From Candidatus Formimonas warabiya (GTDB taxonomy: Bacteria > Bacillota > Dehalobacteriia > Dehalobacteriales > Dehalobacteriaceae): a DNA stretch of 64,000 nucleotides. The notes beneath the pieces are model-generated. The model worked only from the letters and a program-made list of their open reading frames with translations. It was not told the origin of the DNA and made no database searches. Where the stretch lies: assembly GCF_002777255.1 (NCBI RefSeq), contig NZ_CP017634.1:1624903-1688902 (forward strand), written 5' to 3'. Of this stretch, positions 46,437 to 55,765 are shown in pieces; position 1 is the stretch's first letter, and each line of letters opens with the position of its first letter. Both the position numbers and the translations under genes were made by a program.

Positions 46437-48850
46437 AAGCACACAACGCCTTACCAGTAGAGGCAGGTTTTCGTGTGCTCGCCCCCGAACCGTACGTGCA
46501 CCTCTCGATGCATACGGCTCTCCGTTTGTGTTAGTTTAAAAGCCCTTTATGCAACTTATCATGACACACCGGACAGAGAATGAGAGTCTTGCGATTGAGC
46601 TGAAGCATTTTTTGTTCCCATACCGTAGCGCCTGATAGTTCAGACAGTTTTCTGACCTGATGAGTACTGACATTAGGGTCGACGCTTCCGCACCATTCAC
46701 ATTGGTGACTGAGTAGACGGTTCGTAAGTTCTTTGGATTGATACTTCATCGACCTCCCTTTGATTATGGGTTGCTTCCTAAAACCATAATCATATAGATA
46801 GATGGTTTTAGACTTGCCGTCGGTTGAGAAGTTTATTTGAAACCGTCCGTTGTGGAAGTATTTCTGCATGATTTTTCGGACACTGCAGTTGTGTTTGCCA
46901 GCGAGGGTTTTTAACAGGCTGTATTTCATGATGTAATAGTAATCGTTTAGTACCGATACATTGTCAGCGAGTTTGTAGTACTGATAGAGACCTTGGATTT
47001 CCCAGTTATATATCCTGACTATTTCATGGTCAGGAAAATACAGTAAGTCGGGTCTTGCGCATGGTTCCCATGTTTCGGATATTCCTTTTTGGTTGCCGAT
47101 TTTTAGTGCTTTGTACAGTTTCAGCTTTTTTAGCCAGGCATCCTGTGGAAGATACAGTTTCACCCTTCCGTTGTGCCTGTCAGAGAGCTTGCCGAGTTTA
47201 TCTTTGGAAGGTGTACCTTTTCTACCTATGGTAATGTCGTATCCAAGGAACTGTGCCTTTTCCTTACCGTGGGTAATTAATGTTTTCTCCTGTGACAGTT
47301 CTAAATGGAGCTGTTCAGATAGATAACCACTGACTTTGTCTTTGACTTGTTCTGCTTCCTGTTTGCTGCCGATGATACCGATGATAAAATCATCTGCATA
47401 TCTCTGGTAGAAGATTCTTTTATAAGAGGAATCCATGGGGTCTGAGCAGGACATGGAAACACAGATGTTGCGAAGTTGTTTAAGACTGCGTATCATTTCC
47501 GCTCTTTCCTTGGAGGAGTCAGAGAGTTTCGAGATTATTTTTCGGAGGTGTTGTTCCCTATTCTGGATACGGTTATATTCAGGCGACCGCCTACGCTTTT
47601 CATTGCGGTCAAAGGCGTTCTTAAATTCAGCCATGTACTGATCAAATTCATTCAGATACACATTTGCCAAAAGCGGACTGATGGGTGAACCCTGGTGAAG
47701 ACCTTTATTCGGCTTACAATAGATACCATTTTCTACGTATCCTGCCCTAAGGCACTTCCAGATGAGGCTGATGAAGTATTCATCTTTAATCCTGCGTCTT
47801 AGGATGGAAATCAGGATATGATGGTCGATGTTATCAAAGTAACTTTTGATGTCGCCTTCGATGAACCATTTGACACCCGTAAAGTTTATTTTAATTTGGC
47901 TGAGTGCTGTATGGCAACTTCTCTCCGGTCTGAATCCATGGGAGGTCTCCGCAAAGGTATCTTCATAGATACTTTCCAGGAGCATTTTGATAACCTGTTG
48001 TATGAGTTTGTCGTCGCTGGCTGGCACTCCTAATGGTCTTAGTTTTCCGTTCTTCTTGGGTATATAGGTGCGCCTTGCAGGTTTTAGTTGATATGAGTAG
48101 TCTTTCAGACGGCGGATGATGTTATGAATCCTTTTCAGACTCATACCGTCAAAGGTCTGTCCGTCAATGCCTTTACTCATGTTACCAGGCTTCGAGTATG
48201 TCTGCTGATACGCCATTAAATAGAGGGAGGGATTATACAGATTTCTATATAACCTTTTATACTGATAGTCTGGCGTAGCTGCGTGGGATTTTAAATTTTC
48301 CAAAACAGTTTCGGGATTTCTCATGATGCCTCACGCATCCTTCCTTCGAGCTTTGGAAATCACAAACTGTTCCCCTTCGCCATGTACAGTGCTTTCCACT
48401 GCTCAGACTACTATGGGAACTCCGTTGCCATGTCTGTAGCCACAGATTTAGGCAATCCACAGTTCATGTGTGTAACATAGCATGTATCGTGTCAGATAGG
48501 ATTTTCGTCCTTTTCCGCTTATTGCGGCTGGCCGACAACAGATATTCGTACCGGAACAATACTATGATTCCGATATTGCTGTCGCCCGACGTTTCAATTG
48601 TCGTTTCGTCGGTGAGCCGGGTAACCCTCCTCGGACTGTCCTTTAGGCAGTATAGCTTTTATCTTTGTCGATACGTTCATCTTGCCGTTCAGTCGCAATC
48701 TGACAATTAGATTGATTCACGGCGTTACCGACATGCGATTGTCCCTGATGTAGGTTTCCCGTACAGGTCAGTCGGTTGATGGTGGCATATGAATATCGAT
48801 GCCTCTATCCTGCTTGCGGATAGATTGTTACACGCACTGGCTGTGCGCGC
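46434..48850 (-). ncRNA. Group II intron inside the IS110 transposase gene
   Basis: About 2.4 kb. On the minus strand the 3' end shows domain V (GAGCCGTATGCATCGAGAGG, then CACGTACGGTTCGGGGGCGAGC in two blocks, at about 46475-46510). A domain VI hairpin (GCACAC...GTGTGC) follows and ends near 46436. The domain I-IV RNA occupies about 48,325-48,850, with GTGCG at about 48830-48836 near the 5' end. Exact splice sites are uncertain by some 20 bases. It encodes its own reverse transcriptase. Confidence 0.85.
46531..48324 (-). CDS. ltrA: Group II intron reverse transcriptase/maturase
   Basis: 597 residues. Reverse transcriptase domain with YQRYADDFIIGI (catalytic YADD) and GLHQGSPISPLLANVYLN, a maturase (X) region, and a C-terminal HNH endonuclease domain with CEWCGSV, STHQVRKLSEL and CPVCHDKLHKG. 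All catalytic residues are present, so the intron may still be mobile. RT, splicing and target-primed insertion roles follow from the family. Confidence 0.95.
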   Translation of the reverse strand: MRNPETVLENLKSHAATPDYQYKRLYRNLYNPSLYLMAYQQTYSKPGNMSKGIDGQTFDGMSLKRIHNIIRRLKDYSYQLKPARRTYIPKKNGKLRPLGVPASDDKLIQQVIKMLLESIYEDTFAETSHGFRPERSCHTALSQIKINFTGVKWFIEGDIKSYFDNIDHHILISILRRRIKDEYFISLIWKCLRAGYVENGIYCKPNKGLHQGSPISPLLANVYLNEFDQYMAEFKNAFDRNEKRRRSPEYNRIQNREQHLRKIISKLSDSSKERAEMIRSLKQLRNICVSMSCSDPMDSSYKRIFYQRYADDFIIGIIGSKQEAEQVKDKVSGYLSEQLHLELSQEKTLITHGKEKAQFLGYDITIGRKGTPSKDKLGKLSDRHNGRVKLYLPQDAWLKKLKLYKALKIGNQKGISETWEPCARPDLLYFPDHEIVRIYNWEIQGLYQYYKLADNVSVLNDYYYIMKYSLLKTLAGKHNCSVRKIMQKYFHNGRFQINFSTDGKSKTIYLYDYGFRKQPIIKGRSMKYQSKELTNRLLSHQCEWCGSVDPNVSTHQVRKLSELSGATVWEQKMLQLNRKTLILCPVCHDKLHKGLLN

Positions 48851-49112
48851 AATATTTTCCTGTGCTCTCCATGCAAACGTCAAAGCAGTTGTTGTCAATC
48901 AGCCACTGCTTAAAAGCCAGAATGGATTTGTTAAAGGTTGAAAAACGCTTTTTCTTGTAACTCGGAACGATGCCCTGTGTTGTGATGAGCGTGGCGACGA
49001 GAAATGTCTTGTGTACATCAACGCCACAACAGATGGGGTAAACGATTCTCAGAATTCTCCCTCCTTGCAATGAAATCGTCTGGGAGAAGGCAGTGACTGG
49101 ATCGCCGCACAT
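48846..49112 (-). mobile_element. IS110 transposase, N-terminal exon
   Basis: About 85 codons with YPICCGVDVHKTFLVATLIT (first DEDD aspartate), FNKSILAFKQWLIDNNCFDV and CMESTGKY, the usual IS110 N-terminus. It stops at the intron boundary. AAGGAGGG precedes a likely start near RIVYP, while the frame itself opens at ATG 49112. 49,113-49,355 is IS flank with no gene. Confidence 0.85.
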
Positions 49113-49355
49113 TTAACGCTGAGCTAAAACAATGATTAGCGTGCGGCCTCGTGGCACCACTTATTTGTGCTTGCAAGGCGATCCTTACACTGGTTCTTAT
49201 ACTGATTTAAGCCAAGAGGCAGTCTGCAACTCGCCTCACCGTGCTTTGTAGTGTGCCTTTCCCTTAGAAACATTGTAACGCAGGGGTGTTTACTGCGCAT
49301 CCCGTTTTCATTACTATTTGTGTCGCCTGCAGTAGGCGGCGAAATGGAGGTTCTT

Positions 49356-49778
49356 ATGAAATATGTTTATCCTGCTATATTTACCCCTTTAGCATCAGGC
49401 GAATATGACGTTCGTGTTCCAGATTTACCCGGGTGCATTACATGTGGTAAGGATCTTGCTGATGCTATCGAGATGGCCGAAGATGCAATATCCATGTGGC
49501 TATGTGATGCAGAAGATAATCAAGAAACCATTCCATCGCCATCTGAAGGATTAACTGCAAATCCACCCCAATTTATTAATCTCGTCGTTGCAGATACAGA
49601 TGAATATCGTCGCCAAAATGATAATAGAGCAGTAAAGAAGACGCTTACTATTCCCAACTGGTTAAACTCTCAAGCCGAGAAGGCCGGAATTAATTTCTCA
49701 CAAACACTTCAAGCGGCACTAAAAAAACAACTTAATATTATAGATCATCCACGTAGTAATATTAAAAAGCAGTCTTAA
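49356..49778 (+). CDS. hicB: HicB-family antitoxin with C-terminal ribbon-helix-helix
   Basis: 140 residues. The N-terminal HicB domain (YPAIFTPLASGEYDVRVPDL, then PGCITCGKDLADAIEMAEDA) binds a HicA toxin. The C-terminal part (KKTLTIPNWLNSQAEKAGIN, then FSQTLQAALKKQL) is a ribbon-helix-helix DNA-binding domain. GGAGG lies five bases before the ATG at 49356. No hicA is directly upstream; the nearest is 4.2 kb away beyond the IS110/intron. It is either an orphan antitoxin or the separated partner of that toxin. Confidence 0.88.
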   Translation: MKYVYPAIFTPLASGEYDVRVPDLPGCITCGKDLADAIEMAEDAISMWLCDAEDNQETIPSPSEGLTANPPQFINLVVADTDEYRRQNDNRAVKKTLTIPNWLNSQAEKAGINFSQTLQAALKKQLNIIDHPRSNIKKQS

Positions 49779-49822
49779 TATGCTACAAGTAATAACAATA
49801 TGAATCGTGCTATTAAAGATTA

Positions 49823-49852
49823 GTGGCTGGGCTGCTTTCTCAAGCTCAGCCA
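49823..49852 (+). terminator. Terminator after hicB
   Basis: Ten-base stem GTGGCTGGGC/GCTCAGCCAC (one G-T pair) followed by TCTTTCTT. Confidence 0.7.
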
Positions 49853-49892
49853 CTCTTTCTTCTATCGTCATAATTCTCTCTCCAATCTGTTG

Positions 49893-50189
49893 TTAACCTC
49901 GTGTGCTAAACCCCTGACTATATTTCTTATACGGATTTTCGCCTATCTCCGGATCCCGGATGTATTCATCCCACCACTCCCGGAATTTTCGATAATTATG
50001 AAGGATCTCTTCATCGGGGCGATCATGGTTCCGCATGGCCAAGGACGAAAAGACATTTGCATATTCTTTGCTTACCGAGACCAAACGCTTTTGATCAGCT
50101 GTCCATGAGGTAACGGCGCCGGGAAATATGGTTCCGGTGTTTTCTCCTGCATCCCTAAAGGAGTATATCCACTTATTGCAGAGCAGCAC
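49893..50189 (-). CDS. Unrecognised 98-residue protein, likely phage remnant
   Basis: Soluble, Trp- and Tyr-rich, with DQKRLVSVSKEYANVFSSLA and HNYRKFREWWDEYIRDPEIG. No family recognised. It directly follows and overlaps a terminase-small-subunit-like frame, so the two may be pieces of one prophage locus. 49,853-49,892 is empty. Confidence 0.4.
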   Translation of the reverse strand: MLLCNKWIYSFRDAGENTGTIFPGAVTSWTADQKRLVSVSKEYANVFSSLAMRNHDRPDEEILHNYRKFREWWDEYIRDPEIGENPYKKYSQGFSTRG

Positions 50190-50553
50190 TATTGGGACGA
50201 AAAAAGTCTGGGAGCATGCTTTTCAGCGTTTTTATTCTTCTCTGGGGCAGCACTGCCCTTGTTTTCCTTGGCATTTTTGTTACCTTTCGGGGCTCCACGT
50301 TTCTTCGTTGTACAACATTCCATTTGTCCCGCTGCTTCCAGATGGCCACAACCTTTTCATTTTCCCCGAGAAGTTCGGCAATTTTACGGTTTGTAATATT
50401 TCCAAGGTGTTCTGTCCATAGTTGTTTGGCCTTTTCTCTATTGGGATTTCGCTCACGTGTGCCACTACATATCACCCACCCACTGGGTTTTGAGTTTGTT
50501 TTGAGATTTTTTCTTGGAATAAAATCCAAGCCTTCCGAATAAAAATAAAACAC
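50173..50553 (-). CDS. Terminase small-subunit-like protein (phage remnant)
   Basis: Contains RERNPNREKAKQLWTEHLGN, then ITNRKIAELLGENEKVVAIW and KQRDKWNV, the helix-turn-helix N-terminus of PBSX XtmA-like terminase small subunits. The frame is 126 residues; the true start may be an internal GTG near ICSGT. The C-terminal half, usually Gly/Asn-rich, is short or lost. No other phage structural genes lie nearby, so it is a relic. Confidence 0.6.
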   Translation of the reverse strand: MFYFYSEGLDFIPRKNLKTNSKPSGWVICSGTRERNPNREKAKQLWTEHLGNITNRKIAELLGENEKVVAIWKQRDKWNVVQRRNVEPRKVTKMPRKTRAVLPQRRIKTLKSMLPDFFRPNSAALQ

Positions 50554-50667
50554 CTCCGAATCTGGCAGAAAGCATACAGTTCAAAACCCCTTTTTTCTAA
50601 AATCCCAGCTAAAAGACAAATGGGAAAATAAATTAAATCCCAAAAATTGTGTTTTCATAGCAAAGGA

Positions 50668-50687
50668 AAAGAGCCCGAAGGCTCTTT
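50668..50687 (-). terminator. Terminator after the 152-residue gene
   Basis: AAAGAGCC/GGCTCTTT stem with loop CGAA, T-rich on both sides. The same AAAGAGCC hairpin occurs at 53.6 kb and 55.4 kb. Confidence 0.65.
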
Positions 50688-50739
50688 ATTATGTTAAGTA
50701 TAAGCTTATGAGAACGAAAACGCTTTTCCTCTATAAATC

Positions 50740-51198
50740 TCAAGGGTCGATAAGAATTCCGGCTACCTCTATACCCAACTGGGTTAGAATCTGAGCTACC
50801 TTTAATTGAGATACTGCAAATACTTCACCGATCTGTATTAATTGTTTTCCCGCTCCTTCAATAAGTGCTTCTATGGCTAATGCTGATATTTCCCCTGTTT
50901 GTATTAACGCTTCTGAATTAATTCTTACCAATGCTAATGCTACTAATGCTCCTGCATTTTGAGGTGTTAATAAAATCGCTGAAATAAGTTCCGCTAATGT
51001 TTTAAAATAATCTTCTTTGGATGCTTCTTCTATTTTTATAGTTTGACCTATTACATTTGCTGCTCGTGCATTAACTTGTCTACTTGCTTCCTCAATTAAA
51101 CCGTTAATTTGGCGCGATTGTAGATTTTCTTCTTCTAAAATTTTATTTTTAGCAGAACTACCGGCTGCAATAATCCGATCAGTTTTCGTATCGGGCAT
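50740..51198 (-). CDS. Hypothetical alanine/isoleucine-rich protein
   Basis: 152 residues from ATG at 51198 (GGTGGAG seven bases ahead; a longer frame starts at 51240). Repeated helical segments such as EEASRQVNARAANVIGQTI, LIQTGEISALAIEALIEGAG and KQLIQIGEVFAVSQL suggest a helical repeat or coat-like protein. No family recognised. Not obviously membrane-bound. Confidence 0.6.
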   Translation of the reverse strand: MPDTKTDRIIAAGSSAKNKILEEENLQSRQINGLIEEASRQVNARAANVIGQTIKIEEASKEDYFKTLAELISAILLTPQNAGALVALALVRINSEALIQTGEISALAIEALIEGAGKQLIQIGEVFAVSQLKVAQILTQLGIEVAGILIDP

Positions 51199-51310
51199 AA
51201 TAAATCTCCACCTTATGTTGAAATGCTTGTACAAGTACAATATATATTATGTGAATTACATGAAATGTGTACGCTTCTATGCTTTATACGAAAAATATTT
51301 AATTAAGATA

Positions 51311-51493
51311 TTAATTTACTCTGATTCTATATACTCCTTCGGGCTCCGGTCTAACCTCTATGACAAACTTAATTCCCGGGATCCGGTCATGGATTTCCAC
51401 CAAATCTTTTACTTCAACCGGGTTAGTTCCAAAACAGTAATACTTCTCATCTGGGGCCTTCTTGATACCCTGGATGCTGTTATGTGCTTTCAA
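51311..51493 (-). CDS. Small hypothetical protein
   Basis: 60 residues from TTG, with GAGGTAA six bases upstream. It contains YYCFGTNPVEVKDLVEIHDR and ends FVIEVRPEPEGVYRIRVN. Likely a small alpha/beta fold; no family recognised. Confidence 0.5.
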   Translation of the reverse strand: MKAHNSIQGIKKAPDEKYYCFGTNPVEVKDLVEIHDRIPGIKFVIEVRPEPEGVYRIRVN

Positions 51494-51651
51494 AACCGTT
51501 ACCTCATAGAATTAAATCTGTGCACATGGCATCACTTCCTTGTTTAAAAAGAAAAAGCCTGAAGGCTCAAGTCTCATTTTTCGTGCAAATGAATAGACTG
51601 TCAATTATTGAAGCAAACTAAAATTAAATTAATCTATGCGGAGTGTTCACA

Positions 51652-52173
51652 ATGCCCAAAATATTAGCAGGCCTTGAACATATCTCAGATATTGGAAAAT
51701 CCTCCAGGCAAGAACAGACAGAAATGAATGTTATTGAGGTAGCACATATTTGGGATAGCCTGCTTTCAAGGTATATTGTTTTAGAGGAGACATTAATATT
51801 TCAAAATTTTTGTCAAGATAAGGACTTGCAGATTGTCCTTAATTCAGGGATCAAAATTCTAAATCGGCAAATAAAAATATTGGAAAAATATATAGAACAT
51901 TATGCGATAGTACAACCCAAAAGGTCTCCAAATATTGTTAAATCGACGACTAATCCTGAAATTATTTCAGATGAGTATATCTTTAGAAGAATTTTTGCCG
52001 GAATGCAGGCATTTATAGAAGTCCATGCTAGGGCATTTGTTCAAACCCCTTCCCCCAAACTAAGAGAGCAATTTAGAAAGTTTTTGATGGAAGAAATCAA
52101 CATATATGACACTATGTTTGAGTATGGTAAATTAAAAAATTGGATATCTGAGCCTCCTGCATTTAGGCAATAA
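51652..52173 (+). CDS. DUF3231 family protein
   Basis: 173 residues, mostly helical, with MNVIEVAHIWDSLLSRYIVL and FQNFCQDKDLQIVLNSGIKI near the N-terminus. This resembles the DUF3231 four-helix family that occurs in spore-formers and is related to coat protein F-like proteins; function unknown. ATG at 51652 has GGAG eight bases upstream; an in-frame GTG lies at 51643. 52,174-52,377 holds a GC-rich hairpin and no gene. Confidence 0.75.
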   Translation: MPKILAGLEHISDIGKSSRQEQTEMNVIEVAHIWDSLLSRYIVLEETLIFQNFCQDKDLQIVLNSGIKILNRQIKILEKYIEHYAIVQPKRSPNIVKSTTNPEIISDEYIFRRIFAGMQAFIEVHARAFVQTPSPKLREQFRKFLMEEINIYDTMFEYGKLKNWISEPPAFRQ

Positions 52174-52377
52174 ATGATCAGTTTAGAAAACGCTTCGGGG
52201 TTACCGTGCGGTTTTCTTTCATTCACGCGGGGGAGCACATCTGCAGTTGCAACTCCCCCTTCTCTATTATTTTTCCTGACAACATTTTATGATACAATTA
52301 TAATATGGCTGATTTATCATGTAAAACTCACCTTTTGATCACGGTTTGATCATGGCTAAGAATCCCGCTAAAGCTCT

Positions 52378-52545
52378 AATTTCAAGCCATCCACGCCAAA
52401 GCGCAAAATACTTAATTCATTAATCATCTCGTTCTTCCATCTCCGTACTGACGCCTCTCCGCAATGGAGCTCATATGCTATGGCAAGAACTTTCTCACCC
52501 CAAGTTATTTCTTTCCTCGCCCGGTCAAGATATAAACAATAAATG
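52378..52545 (-). pseudogene. Phage-type regulator remnant
   Basis: The minus strand reads CLYLDRARKEITWGEKVLAI, then AYELHCGEASVRRWKNEMIN and ELSILRFGVDGLKLEL before a stop. This looks like the C-terminal helix-turn-helix part of a phage regulator. No start is visible. Confidence 0.4.
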
Positions 52546-52575
52546 ATGCAGTTTGAATAATTTTCCTATTCCGCT

Positions 52576-52869
52576 TTACCGGCCGAACACATTTACTTTG
52601 CAACATATGACTAATTTGGCAGTTGCAATTATCTTTCCGAATAATCCCATACGGTTTCCGAGGGCATTTAACCATGTACCCTCGTATTTACCTGCTATCT
52701 CGCGAATTCCCAGCATAATTTTCTCGCCCATTGCGGCATTTTAGCTGCTGCATGTTATTCTCTGCCCAATAACCTTTTCTGGAGCCTTCCATGACCTGGT
52801 TTCAATTTTTTTATATCCCTCAGCAATCAGTGAGGCCCATGGCTGCCAAAGAGTATAATCTTCATGCAT
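52576..52869 (-). pseudogene. ASCH-domain protein, frameshifted
   Basis: ATG at 52869 opens MHEDYTLWQPWASLIAEGYK, then KIETRSWKAPEKVIGQRI, the conserved start of ASCH-domain (RNA-associated) proteins. The frame then breaks; the next frame carries the expected HAAAKMP, and a third frame continues MGEKIMLGIREIAGKYEGTW to a stop at 52576. At least one frameshift separates the parts. Confidence 0.6.
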
Positions 52870-52962
52870 TTTTCCTCTCTTTCTCGCTAATTTCTCCGGT
52901 CTTCTGAATCCTTTTCCCAATAAGGGGATATACTAAAAAAACTTTTAAAGAAGGTGACCACA

Positions 52963-53193
52963 TTGAACAATTATGTGTATAATCTTGTGCATAATATGAA
53001 CCCCTGGACGCTCACTCTGATTATTGCCTGGTCCTTCGCATGGAAGGGATGGGCTCTATGGAGAGCAGCACGCTTAAAACACCTAGGTTGGTATATCTTC
53101 CTGCTCATATTTAATTTGGTAGGTATACCTGAAATAATCTATATCGCTGTCACAAACAAAAAGTATTCAGAACTTAATAGCAATATTAAATAG
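52963..53193 (+). CDS. DUF5652 family membrane protein
   Basis: About 77 residues with two membrane segments (LTLIIAWSFAWKGWALW; WYIFLLIFNLVGIPEIIYIA) and the NPWxL...AWKGWALWRAAR pattern of DUF5652. TTG at 52963 is preferred, with GAAGGTGA six bases ahead. Function unknown. Confidence 0.75.
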   Translation: MNNYVYNLVHNMNPWTLTLIIAWSFAWKGWALWRAARLKHLGWYIFLLIFNLVGIPEIIYIAVTNKKYSELNSNIK

Positions 53194-53278
53194 TTTCATT
53201 GGTACTTGGTTCAGGATCGTCGCATTTATGATCTGTATTAGGAGGTCATCCAGTAGCAGACAATCAAGAACTTAAGCC

Positions 53279-53530
53279 TTGCTGCGCTCTGTAATTCAAG
53301 AAGAATTAAATCCGATTCGCAAAGAAATTGCTCAAGAATTCCAGCAGGTGACTGGTCGTTTAGACCGGCTGGAAACCGGCCAAAAAGAACTTGAAAAAGG
53401 GCAAAAGCAACTGCAAAAAGACATCAAAAGCATTAAGACTGAGCTTTACGCCGTCCGGCAAGATGTCTCTAGGTTTTGGAATCGCATTTCAAACATGAAG
53501 GATAAGGTTGCTCAGTTAGTACAAAATTAA
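53279..53530 (+). CDS. Coiled-coil protein with a disrupted N-terminus
   Basis: 83 residues, almost all coiled coil (FQQVTGRLDRLETGQKELEK, GQKQLQKDIKSIKTELYAV). AGGAGG lies at 53241-53246, but the codons behind it read GTA-ADNQELK in another frame. A one-base insertion would join ADNQELK to ALLRSVIQEELNPIRKEI, the usual start. So the natural start is lost and translation may begin at TTG 53279 or not at all. Confidence 0.5.
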   Translation: MLRSVIQEELNPIRKEIAQEFQQVTGRLDRLETGQKELEKGQKQLQKDIKSIKTELYAVRQDVSRFWNRISNMKDKVAQLVQN

Positions 53531-53611
53531 ATTATTTCAGTGATAGCCCTCTGGAACGGGGGTTATTTTTTTGCTCCGGATTAACAAGATGGAAAATAAA
53601 TTATTTCGAGA

Positions 53612-53634
53612 AAAAAGAGCCCGGAGGCTCTTTT
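53612..53634 (-). terminator. Terminator after the dNTPase gene
   Basis: AAAAGAGCC/GGCTCTTTT hairpin with loop CGGA, next to the stop codon at 53636. Confidence 0.8.
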
Positions 53635-53635
53635 C

Positions 53636-55282
53636 CTATTTAATATTCATCTTTATTTGTAAACACTTGTGACCGTAAAGATTATGAAATTCATTGATTG
53701 CATAGGAATCAGTCATTCCTGATATATAGTCACAGATTGTCCGCATTAAAAATGGTTTAAAATTATTATCCGTTTGATCCGTTATTAATAGATTACGAAG
53801 GTTGCCGACGACCTTTGGTATTAATTCTGAATCATGGATAAAAAAGTCCGGTAATAGCCAATCGTCAATTTTTCGACTCAGAGTTTCATCAAATTTCTTT
53901 TGATATTGTATTTTGATTAGATCCTTGTAGTTAGATAGGTATTTATCTTTATACGAATCCTTTGTTTCCTCATACATTTTATCGACAACATCAAATTTAC
54001 ATGTCTTATATAGTTGAACGATTGTTTTATCCGGTAGCTGAAGCGGATTTGCTAAATATGCTTCAAAAAGATGTTTTATTATGTATATACCAATCCCATC
54101 CATCCGTTGAACTTCAGAAGATTGCACAATACGATCTCTAAGAAATTCATGAAACTTTTTATCGGCATCCCTGAATTCTTCAGAGTAAGCTATTAAGGAT
54201 TTGGCCTCTTTGACTGTTAAATGTGATTTAATTTCTGCCCACTCAGACTTATCCCCTGAAAATTTTGAAGATAATCGTTGATAAACATTTCTAATAAGAT
54301 CTGATAAATAGAGGTTAAATATAAATCTATTGATATCTGAAGTTAAATCATTCCTGTGCTTATTTTCAATAATCTGGTCAAAATTGTTTCGATTAATTGG
54401 ATCATCACGAATTATATTGGCAAAACATTTATCCAAAATATCTATTACTTGATCTACCGTAATAATTTTCACTTCGAGCGCGTCTTCAATATCATGTTGT
54501 CTTTGTGCGATCTCATCTGAAAACGCAACAATGAATGATTCAAATGACCAACTTTTCTTATCAGAATCTTTTAATCTCATAGAATCTCGATATATTTTAT
54601 AAAAACTTGTACTTCTCCAATATGGTATTTTATCTTCCTTAAAACACTTATCTCCAATTTTACAAAAGTTCTCCGCTTCGGGGCTGTCAATTTTTTGCCC
54701 ATTTTCATCAAATCTTTTTTTTATGCGACACTTATTAAATATTGAATCAGTATGATTCGCAATTCCATATAGGGTAAAATTAGTTATATTCAGTCCTCGG
54801 TTTCTATTTAGGCTTCGCTCAAGATCGACTGCTATTCTGACACTTTGTAAATTGTGTTTAAATCCCAAGTGCGGGAATGATAAGGTAACTCCGTTTATAG
54901 GGATACATCCATTCATAATCATACTTAATGCCTCTTCCCCACTATGTCCAAATGGTGGATGCCCCAAATCATGACCAAGAGCAATTGCTTCAGCTAAATC
55001 CACATCCAAATTGAAACATTTACAGATTGTTCGCGCAATTTTTGATACTTCTAGAGAATGTGTTAAACGGTTACGAGCGTGATCATGGTAATTTGCCAAA
55101 AAAATTTGTGTTTTCCCTCCTAGTCTTCTAAAAGCTCGTGAAAACATTATTCTGTCTCTGTCTCTCGAAAAGTCTGTTCTAAAATCATGACATTTAGGAA
55201 TCTCATGCTGTCTACGAATTTGTCTTTCATCTGGCCGTAATTCTGAATAATCCCAAAGATAATCGTTTACCCGATTTACCAT
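53636..55282 (-). CDS. dgt: dGTPase-like deoxynucleotide triphosphohydrolase
   Basis: 548 residues of the HD superfamily. It hydrolyses dNTPs to nucleosides plus triphosphate. The HD motif appears as RNRLTHSLEVSKIARTI and ALGHDLGHPPFGHSGEEAL, with the preceding FSRAFRRLGGKTQIF region. The C-terminal half is longer than in the shortest family members. Such enzymes regulate dNTP pools and some block phage replication. Isolated gene in accessory DNA with low GC content; its upstream region carries a motif shared with the 59.3-kb gene. Confidence 0.9.
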   Translation of the reverse strand: MVNRVNDYLWDYSELRPDERQIRRQHEIPKCHDFRTDFSRDRDRIMFSRAFRRLGGKTQIFLANYHDHARNRLTHSLEVSKIARTICKCFNLDVDLAEAIALGHDLGHPPFGHSGEEALSMIMNGCIPINGVTLSFPHLGFKHNLQSVRIAVDLERSLNRNRGLNITNFTLYGIANHTDSIFNKCRIKKRFDENGQKIDSPEAENFCKIGDKCFKEDKIPYWRSTSFYKIYRDSMRLKDSDKKSWSFESFIVAFSDEIAQRQHDIEDALEVKIITVDQVIDILDKCFANIIRDDPINRNNFDQIIENKHRNDLTSDINRFIFNLYLSDLIRNVYQRLSSKFSGDKSEWAEIKSHLTVKEAKSLIAYSEEFRDADKKFHEFLRDRIVQSSEVQRMDGIGIYIIKHLFEAYLANPLQLPDKTIVQLYKTCKFDVVDKMYEETKDSYKDKYLSNYKDLIKIQYQKKFDETLSRKIDDWLLPDFFIHDSELIPKVVGNLRNLLITDQTDNNFKPFLMRTICDYISGMTDSYAINEFHNLYGHKCLQIKMNIK

Positions 55283-55363
55283 TTCCAGTCCTCCATCTGA
55301 TAATGTTATTACAGCCTAAAGATAGCTTTCTGAACTAATACTTTTTTAGCATGCTCATAAACG

Positions 55364-55417
55364 ATTCTACATTTTATGGAAAACTCCTTACCCAAAATTC
55401 CGACAGTTTACGACAAA
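55364..55417 (-). promoter_or_regulatory. Probable promoter and tandem 0A-box-like sites of dgt
   Basis: Minus strand: TTGTCGTAAACTGTCGGAAT, then TTTTGGGTAAGGA, then a -10-like TAGAAT at about 55364-55370. TGTCG occurs twice eleven bases apart, resembling Spo0A boxes. The same arrangement lies upstream of the 59.3-kb gene. Confidence 0.5.
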
Positions 55418-55420
55418 AGA

Positions 55421-55439
55421 AAAGAGCCCTGAGGCTCTT
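55421..55439. terminator. AAAGAGCC-type hairpin
   Basis: AAGAGCC/GGCTCTT with loop CTGA. The following 55,440-55,765 has no supported gene; a 38-codon plus-strand frame at 55660-55776 (DAAFPGDEILVEDGVY) looks like a relic. Confidence 0.5.
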
Positions 55440-55765
55440 ATTTATTTACATATATTCATTGTTACCAAAGGTACCTCTCCAGAAATCCCTATTTGAATCC
55501 CTTCTGTAAGTTATATAATCTAATAAAGCAGGTACTTTCTGACATTTAATTTAATAAATAGCCTGCTCCTTTATCGTTTCGCTGTTCTTTTGATTCCATG
55601 GTGGCGCACACAACCATCGTGTTTATCCGAATATATTATTTTGGCGCTAGAGACCCGGTATGGCCAGGACCATAGCCGCCGTTGACGCGGCGTTTCCCGG
55701 GGATGAAATCCTGGTCGAGGATGGCGTCTATGCAGCAGGCACGTTTTATTATCAGGCCGGGAGAG

